DNA from: Gracilimonas sp965227215
GTDB taxonomy: Bacteria > Bacteroidota > Rhodothermia > Balneolales > Balneolaceae
Length of the DNA stretch: 64,000 bases
Direction: 5' to 3'
Assembly: GCA_965227215.1 (NCBI GenBank)
Contig: OZ245729.1
Location: 1,674,001-1,738,000 of the forward strand
In this document: piece after piece, positions 43,501 through 52,098 of the stretch
Layout: every line of letters starts with the position of its first letter
Position numbering within the stretch: position 1 is the stretch's first letter
Position numbers and translations under genes: made by a program
The notes under the pieces: model-generated
The model's input: only the letters and a program-made list of their open reading frames with translations
Database searches by the model: none
Told to the model about the DNA's origin: nothing

Positions 43501-44217
43501 ATGGATCTCCAAAATGACTTTATCCCCAAAGAGCGCTTTCAAAAAATGATGGCTTTATTAATGTGTTTACTCCCGGTTATTTTGATATGGAGTGGACTCG
43601 AAGAGTTAAATAAATTACACGCTACTTTTGAAGCTGAAATAATTGAAGCCGGTGAGGTAATAAATTATACCTTAGAACCACTATCCATTACAAAAGTCAA
43701 TGTTGATAATACTATTTATACATATGTATCTGTGACGGACCTATCCTACAGACCATCAGATACTCAAATTTCAGATCTTCTTTCGTCTGCTAATAAGCAT
43801 ATAAAAACATTGGGGCTGCTGAGTCATCCATCATTTATTGTCGAAGATTCAGATATAGCTTTCTGGAAATCGCAATTTTATCTTCAAATAGGCTTAGACT
43901 TTTTAGGTTGGTTTCTATTCATAGGTGTCTTGATTGGGTTATCAGTTACAAATGTTCTGCAGCAACAAAAGCTTTTTACAACCGAAGTTTATCGATGGGT
44001 ACTTGGGCTGTATTTCCTGATATTTGCCGGTTTTATCGCACATCCTATTCTCTATGGCCGTATGATCCACTTCTTAAATTCCGAGTATTTTTTAGGAGAA
44101 TCTCTAACAAGCGGTTTTGAACAAGGTCCGCTGATAGTGTTAGGCATTCTCTTTTTCTTGATCATATTTCTGCAGAGAGCTATCCCGATTCAAAACGAAC
44201 AAGACCTGACGGTGTAG
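43501..44217 (+). CDS. DUF2975-like membrane protein, diverged paralogue 2
   Basis: The 238-aa protein has four hydrophobic segments (about 16-31, 133-152, 168-187 and 215-231) and ends NEQDLTV, matching EEQKLTV of the gene just upstream. It lacks the clear NPFNPEN motif and is more AT-rich. The large extracytoplasmic loop (about 45-130) may face the periplasm. It starts four bases after paralogue 1 and ends two bases before the regulator gene, so the three genes form one operon. Confidence 0.7.
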   Translation: MDLQNDFIPKERFQKMMALLMCLLPVILIWSGLEELNKLHATFEAEIIEAGEVINYTLEPLSITKVNVDNTIYTYVSVTDLSYRPSDTQISDLLSSANKHIKTLGLLSHPSFIVEDSDIAFWKSQFYLQIGLDFLGWFLFIGVLIGLSVTNVLQQQKLFTTEVYRWVLGLYFLIFAGFIAHPILYGRMIHFLNSEYFLGESLTSGFEQGPLIVLGILFFLIIFLQRAIPIQNEQDLTV

Positions 44218-44219
44218 CC

Positions 44220-44426
44220 ATGGCCATAATCGTAAACCTGGATGTAATGCTGGCCAAACGGAAGATGAGCCTCACCGAGCTCTCGGAAGAAGTAGGTATT
44301 ACCATGTCCAACCTTTCCATTCTGAAAACCGGTAAAGCCAAAGCCATTCGCTTTTCCACCCTTGAAGCTATTTGTGAGGCATTGGATTGCCAGCCCGGGG
44401 ATATTCTGGAGTATGCTGAAGAGTAG
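44220..44426 (+). CDS. Xre-family regulator (YozG-like)
   Basis: This 68-aa protein is little more than a helix-turn-helix: LAKRKMSLTELSEEVGITMSNLSILKTGKAKAIRFSTL followed by the typical ending CEALDCQPGDILEY. Small regulators of this type are commonly paired with DUF2975 membrane proteins. Here it follows the second DUF2975 gene by two bases. It probably controls the operon itself; no palindromic operator is evident to me. Confidence 0.92.
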   Translation: MAIIVNLDVMLAKRKMSLTELSEEVGITMSNLSILKTGKAKAIRFSTLEAICEALDCQPGDILEYAEE

Positions 44427-44564
44427 TTCGTTATTCAGTAATCGTTATTAGGACGTTAGGCTATTCACGAATAACGATTAACAAATATACGAAGCCAAAC
44501 TTTTTTGTAAGGAATCGCCTTCAAATCGCTCTCACTATAAAATGAATAAAACAAACAGAGCGAT

Positions 44565-45281
44565 ATGTCATATGAAGAATCCTTTTCGATAGAACACTTC
44601 CACCGGCGAACGGTTAAGGATATGCAGCCCGATGAACAGCCCCGCGAAAAACTGATGCGCTACGGGGCTGATTCCCTGTCCGACTCCGAGCTTCTCGCCA
44701 TCCTGATCCGAACCGGAACTAAAAAGCTAAATGTCATTGAAACAGCCAAGGCCTTACTCACTCAATTTGACGGACTTCATAATCTTGCCCGTAAAGACTG
44801 GCAGGCGCTTAAAGTAATTCCGGGCATCGCCAAGGTTAAAGCCATTACACTGGAAGCCGCTTTTGAGCTGGCCCGCAGAGTTGAAGTGGCAGGACTGGGA
44901 GAAGAAGTCCAAATCACATCCCCGGAAGATGCCAACGCCTTTTTTGCACCAAAACTCCGACATCTCTCCAAAGAAACATTTGTCGTAGCCTTTTTGAATA
45001 ATGCGAAAATCCTGACCGGCTATCAGAGAATCAGTACCGGAGGCAAAACAGCAACCATCGTGGATCCGGCCGAAGTAATGCGCCAAGCCGTACTGAATGA
45101 GGCTAACTCCATCCTGCTGGTGCACAACCACCCTTCCGGACAAAATAAAGCTTCCAGTGCCGATGTCCAGCTCACCAAACGATTAGCCGAATGCGGGAAA
45201 TTACTTTCCATACCGGTTGAAGATCATATCATCATTGCCGGATATAACTTCACCAGCCTAAGGAGTGAGAATTTATTTTAA
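44565..45281 (+). CDS. radC: RadC-family JAB-domain protein
   Basis: The 238-aa protein has the UPF0758/RadC layout. An N-terminal part (PREKLMRYGADSLSDSELLAILIRTGTK) and a helix-hairpin-helix (LKVIPGIAKVKAITLEAAFEL) are followed by a C-terminal MPN/JAB domain with the metal motif HNHPSGQNKASSAD and the closing VEDHIIIAG. The historical link to DNA repair is doubtful and the enzyme activity is not settled. It stands alone between spacers with repeats. Confidence 0.95.
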   Translation: MSYEESFSIEHFHRRTVKDMQPDEQPREKLMRYGADSLSDSELLAILIRTGTKKLNVIETAKALLTQFDGLHNLARKDWQALKVIPGIAKVKAITLEAAFELARRVEVAGLGEEVQITSPEDANAFFAPKLRHLSKETFVVAFLNNAKILTGYQRISTGGKTATIVDPAEVMRQAVLNEANSILLVHNHPSGQNKASSADVQLTKRLAECGKLLSIPVEDHIIIAGYNFTSLRSENLF

Positions 45282-45338
45282 GCTCTCAGCTTACAGATTT
45301 AAGCTATCAGTTTTAATGCCCCTGTAAAACTGAGAGCT
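45281..45338. repeat. Nested inverted repeat after radC
   Basis: AGCTCTCAG (45281-45289) pairs with CTGAGAGCT (45330-45338), and an inner CAGTTTTA/TAAAACTG pair lies between. Words shared with 25774-25834 (AGCTATCAG, CTGACGGCT) make it a member of the same dispersed family. Confidence 0.55.
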
Positions 45339-45422
45339 GACGGCTAACTTCTCACACGGTGGATATTGATTCCATTTTCTCCCTACCTTTGTTTTCGTTC
45401 AATCCTCATAAATACACAATCC

Positions 45423-45965
45423 ATGATTTACGAATTCTTGAAACGTTCTCCGCAATTTGATGAAACGGTTTTTGTGGCTCCCAGTGCCGATATCATCGGT
45501 GATGTAACCCTGGGGAAAGAAAGCAGCGTTTGGTTTAACGTGACGATCCGCGGAGATGTAAACTACATTCTGATTGGCGACCAAAGTAATGTGCAGGATA
45601 ATGTATGCATTCATGTGATGAATCAGACAGGCCCGACCATTATCGGTGATAAAGTAACCATTGGTCATGGGGCCGTTGTTCACGGATGTACGATCAAAGA
45701 CCGGGTATTGGTTGGCATCAACGCTACCATTTTGGATGAAGTGACGATTGAGCCGGACGTGATTGTTGCTGCCGGAACCTTGGTACCTCCGGGCAAAACC
45801 CTGGAAAGTGGCTATATGTATATGGGTTCTCCCGCCAAAGCCACACGCAAGCTGACGGATGAGGAAATTGCATCTATTCCCAAATATGCCGAGAACTATG
45901 TTAAATACTCCCGGGCCTACCAGCAGAAGGATCAGTATGACGAAAACCCTTTCTACACAAAGTAA
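45423..45965 (+). CDS. Gamma-carbonic-anhydrase-like hexapeptide protein
   Basis: I take ATG 45423 (MIYEFLKRSPQFD) as start, giving 180 aa; an upstream ATG at 45366 adds 19 residues that do not fit the family. The left-handed beta-helix is evident from hexapeptide repeats (ADIIGDVTLGKESSVWFNVTIRGD). Three candidate zinc histidines are in CIHVM, IGHGAVVHGC. The C-terminal helix follows GSPAKATRKLTDEE. This is the YrdA/PaaY group. Carbonic anhydrase activity is possible but unproven in most members. Confidence 0.9.
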   Translation: MIYEFLKRSPQFDETVFVAPSADIIGDVTLGKESSVWFNVTIRGDVNYILIGDQSNVQDNVCIHVMNQTGPTIIGDKVTIGHGAVVHGCTIKDRVLVGINATILDEVTIEPDVIVAAGTLVPPGKTLESGYMYMGSPAKATRKLTDEEIASIPKYAENYVKYSRAYQQKDQYDENPFYTK

Positions 45966-45984
45966 TTTTAAATGTTGAGTGCTA

Positions 45985-46014
45985 AATGTTAAATGGGTCG
46001 ACCCATTTAACATT
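45985..46014. repeat. Perfect 30-nt palindrome before hemW
   Basis: AATGTTAAATGGGTC and its exact complement meet at a central GTCGAC. It lies in the spacer between the hexapeptide gene and hemW and is flanked by further AT-rich complementary bases, extending the possible hairpin. Confidence 0.7.
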
Positions 46015-46039
46015 CAGTATTTAAAATCAAGCATTTACT

Positions 46040-47179
46040 ATGAGCGGCCTCTATATCCACATCCCCTTTTGTAAACAGGCCTGCTCTTACTGTGATTTTT
46101 ATTTTGTTACCCGCCATCAACAAAAGCAGGATTTTGTGGATGAACTTATCAGGGAGATTCGCTCTAAAAAAGACTCGATGTTTACGGAAGAACCGGTGCA
46201 GTCCATCTACTTTGGAGGCGGAACCCCATCACTCCTTACCGCGAAGCAGGTTGAATCTATTCTCGAAACTATCCACGATGTTTTTGATACGGACCTGAAA
46301 GAAATCACCCTGGAAATGAACCCGGACGATGTAAGCCGGGAATATTTATCAGGATTGAAGTCAGCAGGCATCAACCGTGCGAGCATGGGCGTTCAGTCGT
46401 TCAATCCTGAGCTGCTGAAGTTTATGAACCGTGCACATACCTCCGAAGAAGCACTCAAATGTCTGGAGATCCTGGAAGCTTCTGCATTCAGAGTTTTTAC
46501 CGTGGATGTAATTTATGGGAATCCCGGCCAGTCTTTGGATATACTGGAACAAGATCTGGACACCATTCTTCAGTTTGATCCGCCTCATATCTCGGCCTAC
46601 TCATTGACAATAGAACCGCAAACACGATTAGGGAAACAGGTGGAACTGGGACGCCTCACCCCTCCCGAAGATGATACCGTTTCCAATCATTTTGATCTTG
46701 TGGTCGAGAAATTAGCTGAGTCAGGTATCCGGCAGTACGAAGTCAGCAACTATGCAAAGCCGGACAGTGAAGCCATTCACAATTCCAATTATTGGCGCCA
46801 TGAAAACTACCTGGGACTTGGTCCCGGAGCTCATTCATTCTGGTGGAATGTTGACGGCACATCCGCAATACGTTGGAAAAACCGCAGCAACCTGAACGCA
46901 TACCTCAATGGGGACTGGAAAGAAAAAACAGAGCCTGAAGAACTAAACCTGGCAGACTTGGCTGAAGAGCGACTCATGCTCGGACTCCGAACCAAAAAGG
47001 GGGTTGATAAAGACGAGCTAAAAAAGAACTACGGATTTGAGTTCAATGAACGGCAGTTAAATTACCTCCAACGGTTGGAAGAAAACGGAAAGGCGAAAGC
47101 CGGTACTCGAATTCACCTGACCCGGGAAGGGCTCAAAATCGCAGACTCCATTTTACTGGATCTTGTTACCATGACCTGA
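46040..47179 (+). CDS. hemW: Radical-SAM heme chaperone HemW
   Basis: The 379-aa protein begins MSGLYIHIPFCKQACSYCDF, giving the radical-SAM CxxxCxxC cluster. It has the GGGTPSLL segment, and the HemW-specific HNSNYW followed by YLGLGPGAHS that separates it from coproporphyrinogen dehydrogenase HemN. It also lacks HemN's long N-terminal extension. HemW is thought to insert heme into respiratory proteins. It ends 22 bases from the stop of the convergent HU-LysM gene. Confidence 0.94.
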   Translation: MSGLYIHIPFCKQACSYCDFYFVTRHQQKQDFVDELIREIRSKKDSMFTEEPVQSIYFGGGTPSLLTAKQVESILETIHDVFDTDLKEITLEMNPDDVSREYLSGLKSAGINRASMGVQSFNPELLKFMNRAHTSEEALKCLEILEASAFRVFTVDVIYGNPGQSLDILEQDLDTILQFDPPHISAYSLTIEPQTRLGKQVELGRLTPPEDDTVSNHFDLVVEKLAESGIRQYEVSNYAKPDSEAIHNSNYWRHENYLGLGPGAHSFWWNVDGTSAIRWKNRSNLNAYLNGDWKEKTEPEELNLADLAEERLMLGLRTKKGVDKDELKKNYGFEFNERQLNYLQRLEENGKAKAGTRIHLTREGLKIADSILLDLVTMT

Positions 47180-47200
47180 GCCGGCTAAATTACCTGAGAA

Positions 47201-48511
47201 TCAACTTCCCAGGCGTTGCCACTTTTTTGCAAAACGCGCATACTCCCCGGCCTTCTCGCTCAGGCCGAATTTCTTATAAGCATCAGATACCATTTGCGAA
47301 GCTTCTGCCAGTCGAAGGTAATCGCCTTTAGTTGGGTTAGTTGCCGTTCCTTCCAGAGCCGGAATTTGCAACGAGGTGTTATCCGCTAAAGAGTCGGGGT
47401 GGGTATTCATAGTAAAATTCGCCTGATAAATAAGAGGCCAAAACTGCGACTTCCCATACACTTTCTTTCCGATCACCCAATACCATTCATTTTTCTTAAC
47501 CGTGTAAGCAGAGGACATTGGTCCATCGGTCAAAGCAGTCGCTTCTTCTTGTACCGTTGCTGATGAGGCCGAAGTGGTCGGTGCTTCATTCTGTTCAGGA
47601 GCCTGAGCTTCTGCATCATCGACATTCTCTTGGACTGGATCATTGCTTTCTACACTTCCAGTAGTTTGGTTATTAGCCGGTTGTGAGGTTCTTGGCTGCT
47701 CTACCGTAGCCTGTTGAGCGGGCATCGTCGTTGGCTCAGTCCGCAAAAAGAACCACCAAACTGATACTAAAGCAATGGCCAACAAAGCGGCCACAATTAA
47801 GATTAATGCAAAATTGTTGTTTTCTTTTTTTCCTTCTCTGACAAACGGTTCATCTGAAACAGCTTCTGTTTCATGTTCAGGTTCAAATTCTGATTCCGGT
47901 TCCGGTTCTATCTCAGGTTCGGGTTCATGTTCACTTTCTTCTTTGTGCTGTTCAGGCATATCAAAGGCAAAAGGGTCCTCGCCTGGCACATCATCTTCTT
48001 CGGGTTCTTCCTTAGAAGTTTCTACTTCCTTCTCTTCTTCGATTTCATCTTCGGGATCATCATCGAACTGGAAGATCGTTTCCGTTATCTTTTCTTCCGG
48101 CTCCTCCTGTTTTTCATCTGGGGATGTCGCAGGCTCAACCGTTTCTTCATCCTTATCTTTGTCCCGCCCCTCCTCTTTCTCACCCAGCAATTCTGTTTCC
48201 AAATGGGCGAACTTGGCGTTCACTTCTTCGCGAAGTGCTTTATAGGGGGTGAATGAAACTCGTTTATGAGCAGGAATGGTGATTGGCTCCCCGGTTTGAG
48301 GATTTTGGCCCTGCCTTTCAGCGACTTCCTTCACTTTGAAACTGCCAAAATTGGTAATAGAAGCCTTTCCTGTTTCCTCCAGTTCCTCTTTCACCTTGGA
48401 AACCAGCGCTTTAGCAAAAGCCTCACTTTTCTGCTTGCTGAAACCCGTTTTTTGGGATAAGGCCTCAATAATCTCGCCATATGTGACTTTATTACTCATC
48501 TTCGCCCTCAT
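47201..48511 (-). CDS. Membrane-anchored HU-family protein with C-terminal LysM-like domain
   Basis: Counting from ATG 48511, the 436-aa protein has an HU/IHF domain at 7-100 with the DNA-arm QNPQTGEPITIPAHKRVSF and SITNFGSFKV. A highly acidic E/P-rich linker (about 110-225) leads to one membrane helix at 234-256 preceded by VREGKK, so the HU part should be cytoplasmic. A Q/T/P-rich spacer (260-330) and a LysM-like domain (336-387, YTVKKNEWYWVIGKKVYGKSQFWPLIYQ) follow, with a helical tail that includes AGEYARFAKKWQRLG. The start overlaps the upstream HU gene's stop; ATG 48499 (ATGAGTAA overlap) is an equally good start. A DNA-to-cell-wall tether is inferred. Confidence 0.9.
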   Translation of the reverse strand: MRAKMSNKVTYGEIIEALSQKTGFSKQKSEAFAKALVSKVKEELEETGKASITNFGSFKVKEVAERQGQNPQTGEPITIPAHKRVSFTPYKALREEVNAKFAHLETELLGEKEEGRDKDKDEETVEPATSPDEKQEEPEEKITETIFQFDDDPEDEIEEEKEVETSKEEPEEDDVPGEDPFAFDMPEQHKEESEHEPEPEIEPEPESEFEPEHETEAVSDEPFVREGKKENNNFALILIVAALLAIALVSVWWFFLRTEPTTMPAQQATVEQPRTSQPANNQTTGSVESNDPVQENVDDAEAQAPEQNEAPTTSASSATVQEEATALTDGPMSSAYTVKKNEWYWVIGKKVYGKSQFWPLIYQANFTMNTHPDSLADNTSLQIPALEGTATNPTKGDYLRLAEASQMVSDAYKKFGLSEKAGEYARFAKKWQRLGS

Positions 48512-48779
48512 TTATTTGATCGCGCAGTGTACTGCTTTGGCTGTAATGCACCACTCTTTTCTTAGGGATAAGCATCATTTGCTCATAATGAGGATTGTAC
48601 GACTTATGCTCTTCTCTCACTTCCGACTTAAAACTGCCTAAACCGGGAAGAGTAAATCCTTTGCCTTTGGAAAGAAGCATGGTCAGGCCTTCCACAAAAG
48701 AATCATACAAATCTTCCGTCTCAGTCTGCGTGAGGTCAAGCTCTTCCGCTAATTGTTTGAGTACCTCCGACTTTGTCAT
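48492..48779 (-). CDS. HU-family DNA-binding protein, soluble
   Basis: The 95-aa protein follows the HU fold: N-terminal helices MTKSEVLKQLAEELDLTQTE with LYDSFVEGLTMLL, then FTLPGLGSFKSEVREEHKSYNP. The DNA arm reads YNPHYEQMMLIPKKRVVHY, lacking the RNPxTG of ordinary HU, so its DNA contacts may differ. The tail is acidic (NEGEDE). It overlaps and precedes the membrane-anchored HU-LysM gene, suggesting a heterodimer or a matched pair. Confidence 0.9.
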   Translation of the reverse strand: MTKSEVLKQLAEELDLTQTETEDLYDSFVEGLTMLLSKGKGFTLPGLGSFKSEVREEHKSYNPHYEQMMLIPKKRVVHYSQSSTLRDQINEGEDE

Positions 48780-48952
48780 ATTGAGTATGTACTATAAATG
48801 AAAACCAAGTATCCATGAATAAATGCTAAAACAATGAAATAAGCAATTTTCAGCAGATTTTAGTAAATCAATGCGGGTTAACGATTTCACTGTTACCCGA
48901 GGATGCTTATCATCCGATATCATCAAAAGTGCCTGAAAACCGGACAACCGTT

Positions 48953-50212
48953 ATGCTCAAATCCTTTATTGAAGTAGACTCTGACTCCCATTTCCCCATT
49001 CAAAACCTCCCATATGGAGCTTATGAAACCGAACAGGGCGATATTCACCTCTGTTCAGCCATTGGTGAGTATATCGTCGATTTGTTTGTTTTGGATGAAG
49101 AGGGCTTATTTGACGGACCCGAACTGAATAACCAATATGCTTTTCAGGATTCCAGTCTCAATTATTTCATGAGCTTGGGAAAACCAGCCTGGATGGAGGC
49201 ACGGAATACCGTTCAATCACTGTTATCTGCCGATAGCGAAATCTTGCGCGATGATGCACTACTCAGGCAACGAGTATTTAAAAAAAGAAACTCTGTTGAG
49301 TTGGTGATGCCGGTTCAAATCGGAGATTACACCGACTTTTACTCTTCCGAACAACACGCTCGAAATGTAGGGTCCATGTTTAGAGATCCGGATAATGCAC
49401 TTTTACCAAACTGGAAGCACCTGCCGGTTGGCTACCATGGCCGGGCAAGCTCTATTGTTCTCAGTGGCACCGACCTCTGCCGTCCTAAAGGACAAACGAT
49501 TCCCAATGATAGTGAGCAGCCGATATTTGGCCCTTCCCAAAAACTGGATTTTGAGCTTGAAATGGGATTTTTAACCGGACCGGGAAATAAACTGGGGCAC
49601 AGCATTTCGGTTCATGAAGCCGAGGAACATATTTTCGGATTAGTGCTGGTAAACGACTGGAGCGCCCGGGATATACAGAAGTGGGAATACCAGCCACTGG
49701 GACCTTTTCTCGCCAAAAGCTGGGCCACCTCTATTTCACCATGGATTGTTACGATGGAAGCCTTAGAGCCTTTCCGCATGGCATGCCCGGAGCAGAATCC
49801 ACAGCCACTGGATTACCTCCATCAAACCACCCGTACCACTTTTGATATTCAGCTGGAGGTTCATTTGAAGACGGAAAAACTAAAACAGCCACATCGAATC
49901 TGCTCCACTAACTTTAAGCATTTATACTGGACTATGGCTCAGCAGCTTGCCCACCAAACCGTTGCGGGATGCAATGTTCAGCCCGGAGATTTATATGCCT
50001 CCGGCACCATCAGCGGAAATGAAGACGATTCATACGGCAGCATGCTTGAACTGACCTGGAATGGTACTAGCCCCTTAACTTTGCCATCAGGAGAAAAGCG
50101 CTCCTTTCTGGAAGACGAAGACAAAGTAATCATGACCGGGTACGCCAAAGGGGATGGCTTCAAAATTGGTTTTGGGGAAGTGGCCGGAAAGATTCTGCCT
50201 GCAATTGAATAG
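48953..50212 (+). CDS. fahA: Fumarylacetoacetase
   Basis: I choose ATG 48953 (MLKSFIEVDSDSHFPIQNLPYG), because this matches how the family begins; an upstream GTG at 48929 would add eight residues. The 419-aa enzyme has the FAH N-terminal domain and the catalytic C-terminal domain with YTDFYSSEQHARNVGSMFR, the metal-binding ELEMGFL and NDWSARDIQKWEYQPLGPF, and ASGTISGNEDDSYGSMLELTWNG. It hydrolyses fumarylacetoacetate to fumarate and acetoacetate, the last step of tyrosine breakdown. No other tyrosine-pathway gene is adjacent. Confidence 0.96.
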   Translation: MLKSFIEVDSDSHFPIQNLPYGAYETEQGDIHLCSAIGEYIVDLFVLDEEGLFDGPELNNQYAFQDSSLNYFMSLGKPAWMEARNTVQSLLSADSEILRDDALLRQRVFKKRNSVELVMPVQIGDYTDFYSSEQHARNVGSMFRDPDNALLPNWKHLPVGYHGRASSIVLSGTDLCRPKGQTIPNDSEQPIFGPSQKLDFELEMGFLTGPGNKLGHSISVHEAEEHIFGLVLVNDWSARDIQKWEYQPLGPFLAKSWATSISPWIVTMEALEPFRMACPEQNPQPLDYLHQTTRTTFDIQLEVHLKTEKLKQPHRICSTNFKHLYWTMAQQLAHQTVAGCNVQPGDLYASGTISGNEDDSYGSMLELTWNGTSPLTLPSGEKRSFLEDEDKVIMTGYAKGDGFKIGFGEVAGKILPAIE

Positions 50213-50213
50213 C

Positions 50214-52019
50214 CTATTTCAATAGGGTCATCTTTTTGGTGAATACTTCATCATTAATCTTCAACCGGTAAAAATAAACTCCTGAACTTAATCCTTGTGC
50301 ATTAAAGGGGATAGAGTAAGAGCCAAGCCGGAAATCCTGCGCTGCAAGCGTTTGCACTTTCCTCCCTGTGATGTCGTACACCGATAGCTCCACAAAGGCT
50401 GAGCGGGGAAGGTCAAAATTGATATTGGTTTCCGGGTTGAAAGGATTTGGGTAGTTCTGATAGATCTTCACTGACTTGGGTAAATCCGCATATTCGGGAT
50501 CCCGAATCGTAATGGTGTTGCCTTCCTTTCCAGCCAATAATTGTATCTCTCTTGTAGAGCTGCTGTTGCTGTAGTTGGCTATTACAATCCCGATTTTTTC
50601 TACCTCCTGCCAGGCAACTTCGCTGGGTGCATATACCTGCGCTTTGTTTTCCCCAGTAGCTACAATCTCATTCATCTCACCATTATTCATATATAGCAAT
50701 ACTCCCAACCCAACCTGGGTACTGTCAAAGTCAACAGCCACTTCAATAAAGCCTTCATCACCGGCTGAAGGCTCAATTTCAAAATACCGGGCAGCAAGCG
50801 GTCTTATTAAACCTACTTCTACCCCCTCTTCAGGAACAGCATTGAAGCTTGCCTCCAGATTTGCATACGGGTACTGAAGCTTCTCTCCGAATCCATAGTC
50901 ATCCAACCCTGCCCGCGAGCCGGATGCAAAATGCCACAGATGATTTCTTACGAAAGAGGTTTCAAATTCCTCTCCCCGATCCTGTAGAACATCGGCCAGT
51001 GCTTCGTCAATACTCAGGTTGTTCTGAGCTTCAATTAATTGCCACGCATCACTCCAAATCTCATCACCAAAGTATTCGTTGAAAAAAATCATCCAGCTTA
51101 CATGCCAGTAGGCGCCGGGGGTACCGTCTTCGGGGGCGAAAAAGATAGAAGCTGAATATGGCGCTGAAGAAGAAAGCCCGTTTTTAATATAGTTGTAATA
51201 GTCGTTCACATCGTCATACACTACTTCCTCAAAAAGGGTGGCATCCATTTCAGCCCAGTCAAATGCCCCGGATGGAGACGCCCACTCATTCTGAGCATAT
51301 TGAATGGCGTGCTTCAGCTCATGGGCAACCGTTGCATATACCGCCCCAACCTGATTTCCCTGAGGGTGTGTATTAGCCGGAAAATTCTCAAAATCATTCT
51401 CCAACACGATATAGGTCTCGGGGCCGGAGTCTCCCTGAAAAATCGTTTCTCCATAATAAGACAAGTCTTCCAGTTCGATGGTGTAGGTTGTTCCGGGCGG
51501 AATAGGATCTGTAAATCCCAGGTTGATAACTTCATGGCGGTATGAAGAGTCGGCTGATTCGGCAACCAGCTCTACATAATCGGGCACATTATTACCGTTG
51601 GTGTCTTCAACTGAAACGGAGTCATCACCACTGGTTACATAAACAATCTCGAACTTACCCGATGGCGATATATAAGATTGCATTGCTTGTTTCTTTCTGC
51701 CGGATGTACGAGCCGATCGAAGAGATTCTATCTTTGCCAATCCTTCAGCTGAAATTTGGTCCCGATAAACATGAATAAACATTTCGGCCGGGGTAGCGCA
51801 TTTGTGAAGTGCATTACCCGGTAATTCATACAACACCCTGAACTGCTCCAAAGCAGCGGTTTCAGCATCTATTTCACCTTCCATAAAAGACCGTTGGATT
51901 TCCAGAAGATGCCGGGGCGAGTCAGTCCTTGTTTGTCCTAACAATGCAGAAGGCACACACATCAGGGCAAGTAGTACCGCAACTACTCCCTTTTTAATTT
52001 GATCCCGATACTTATGCAT
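50214..52019 (-). CDS. T9SS-sorted putative metalloprotease (MXAN_6640 type)
   Basis: I prefer ATG 52019 (MHKYRDQIKKGVVAVLLAL), which starts directly with the signal peptide; ATG 52052 adds 11 residues. The 601-aa protein has an extracellular domain with a zinc-like HELKH (VAHELKHAIQYA, near residue 232), a following WAEMDATLFEEVVYDDVNDYY, and a beta-sandwich. It ends with a type A T9SS sorting domain (YQNYPNPFNPETNINFDLP, ending KKMTLLK). The layout matches the MXAN_6640 putative metalloprotease group. It should be secreted by T9SS and cleaved or anchored at the surface. Protease activity is inferred from HExxH. Confidence 0.85.
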   Translation of the reverse strand: MHKYRDQIKKGVVAVLLALMCVPSALLGQTRTDSPRHLLEIQRSFMEGEIDAETAALEQFRVLYELPGNALHKCATPAEMFIHVYRDQISAEGLAKIESLRSARTSGRKKQAMQSYISPSGKFEIVYVTSGDDSVSVEDTNGNNVPDYVELVAESADSSYRHEVINLGFTDPIPPGTTYTIELEDLSYYGETIFQGDSGPETYIVLENDFENFPANTHPQGNQVGAVYATVAHELKHAIQYAQNEWASPSGAFDWAEMDATLFEEVVYDDVNDYYNYIKNGLSSSAPYSASIFFAPEDGTPGAYWHVSWMIFFNEYFGDEIWSDAWQLIEAQNNLSIDEALADVLQDRGEEFETSFVRNHLWHFASGSRAGLDDYGFGEKLQYPYANLEASFNAVPEEGVEVGLIRPLAARYFEIEPSAGDEGFIEVAVDFDSTQVGLGVLLYMNNGEMNEIVATGENKAQVYAPSEVAWQEVEKIGIVIANYSNSSSTREIQLLAGKEGNTITIRDPEYADLPKSVKIYQNYPNPFNPETNINFDLPRSAFVELSVYDITGRKVQTLAAQDFRLGSYSIPFNAQGLSSGVYFYRLKINDEVFTKKMTLLK

Positions 52020-52098
52020 TGTTTGGATTTTGCTTAACTTTAGGGTTCGCAAATGTTGAACGCTGTAAATCTACAGTTCTTACAATTTAAGAGAAAAA

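Noticed and set aside
45399..46013. A 204-codon leftward frame opposite the hexapeptide gene
   Set aside because: It is a by-product of the repetitive hexapeptide coding pattern; no start context or family.
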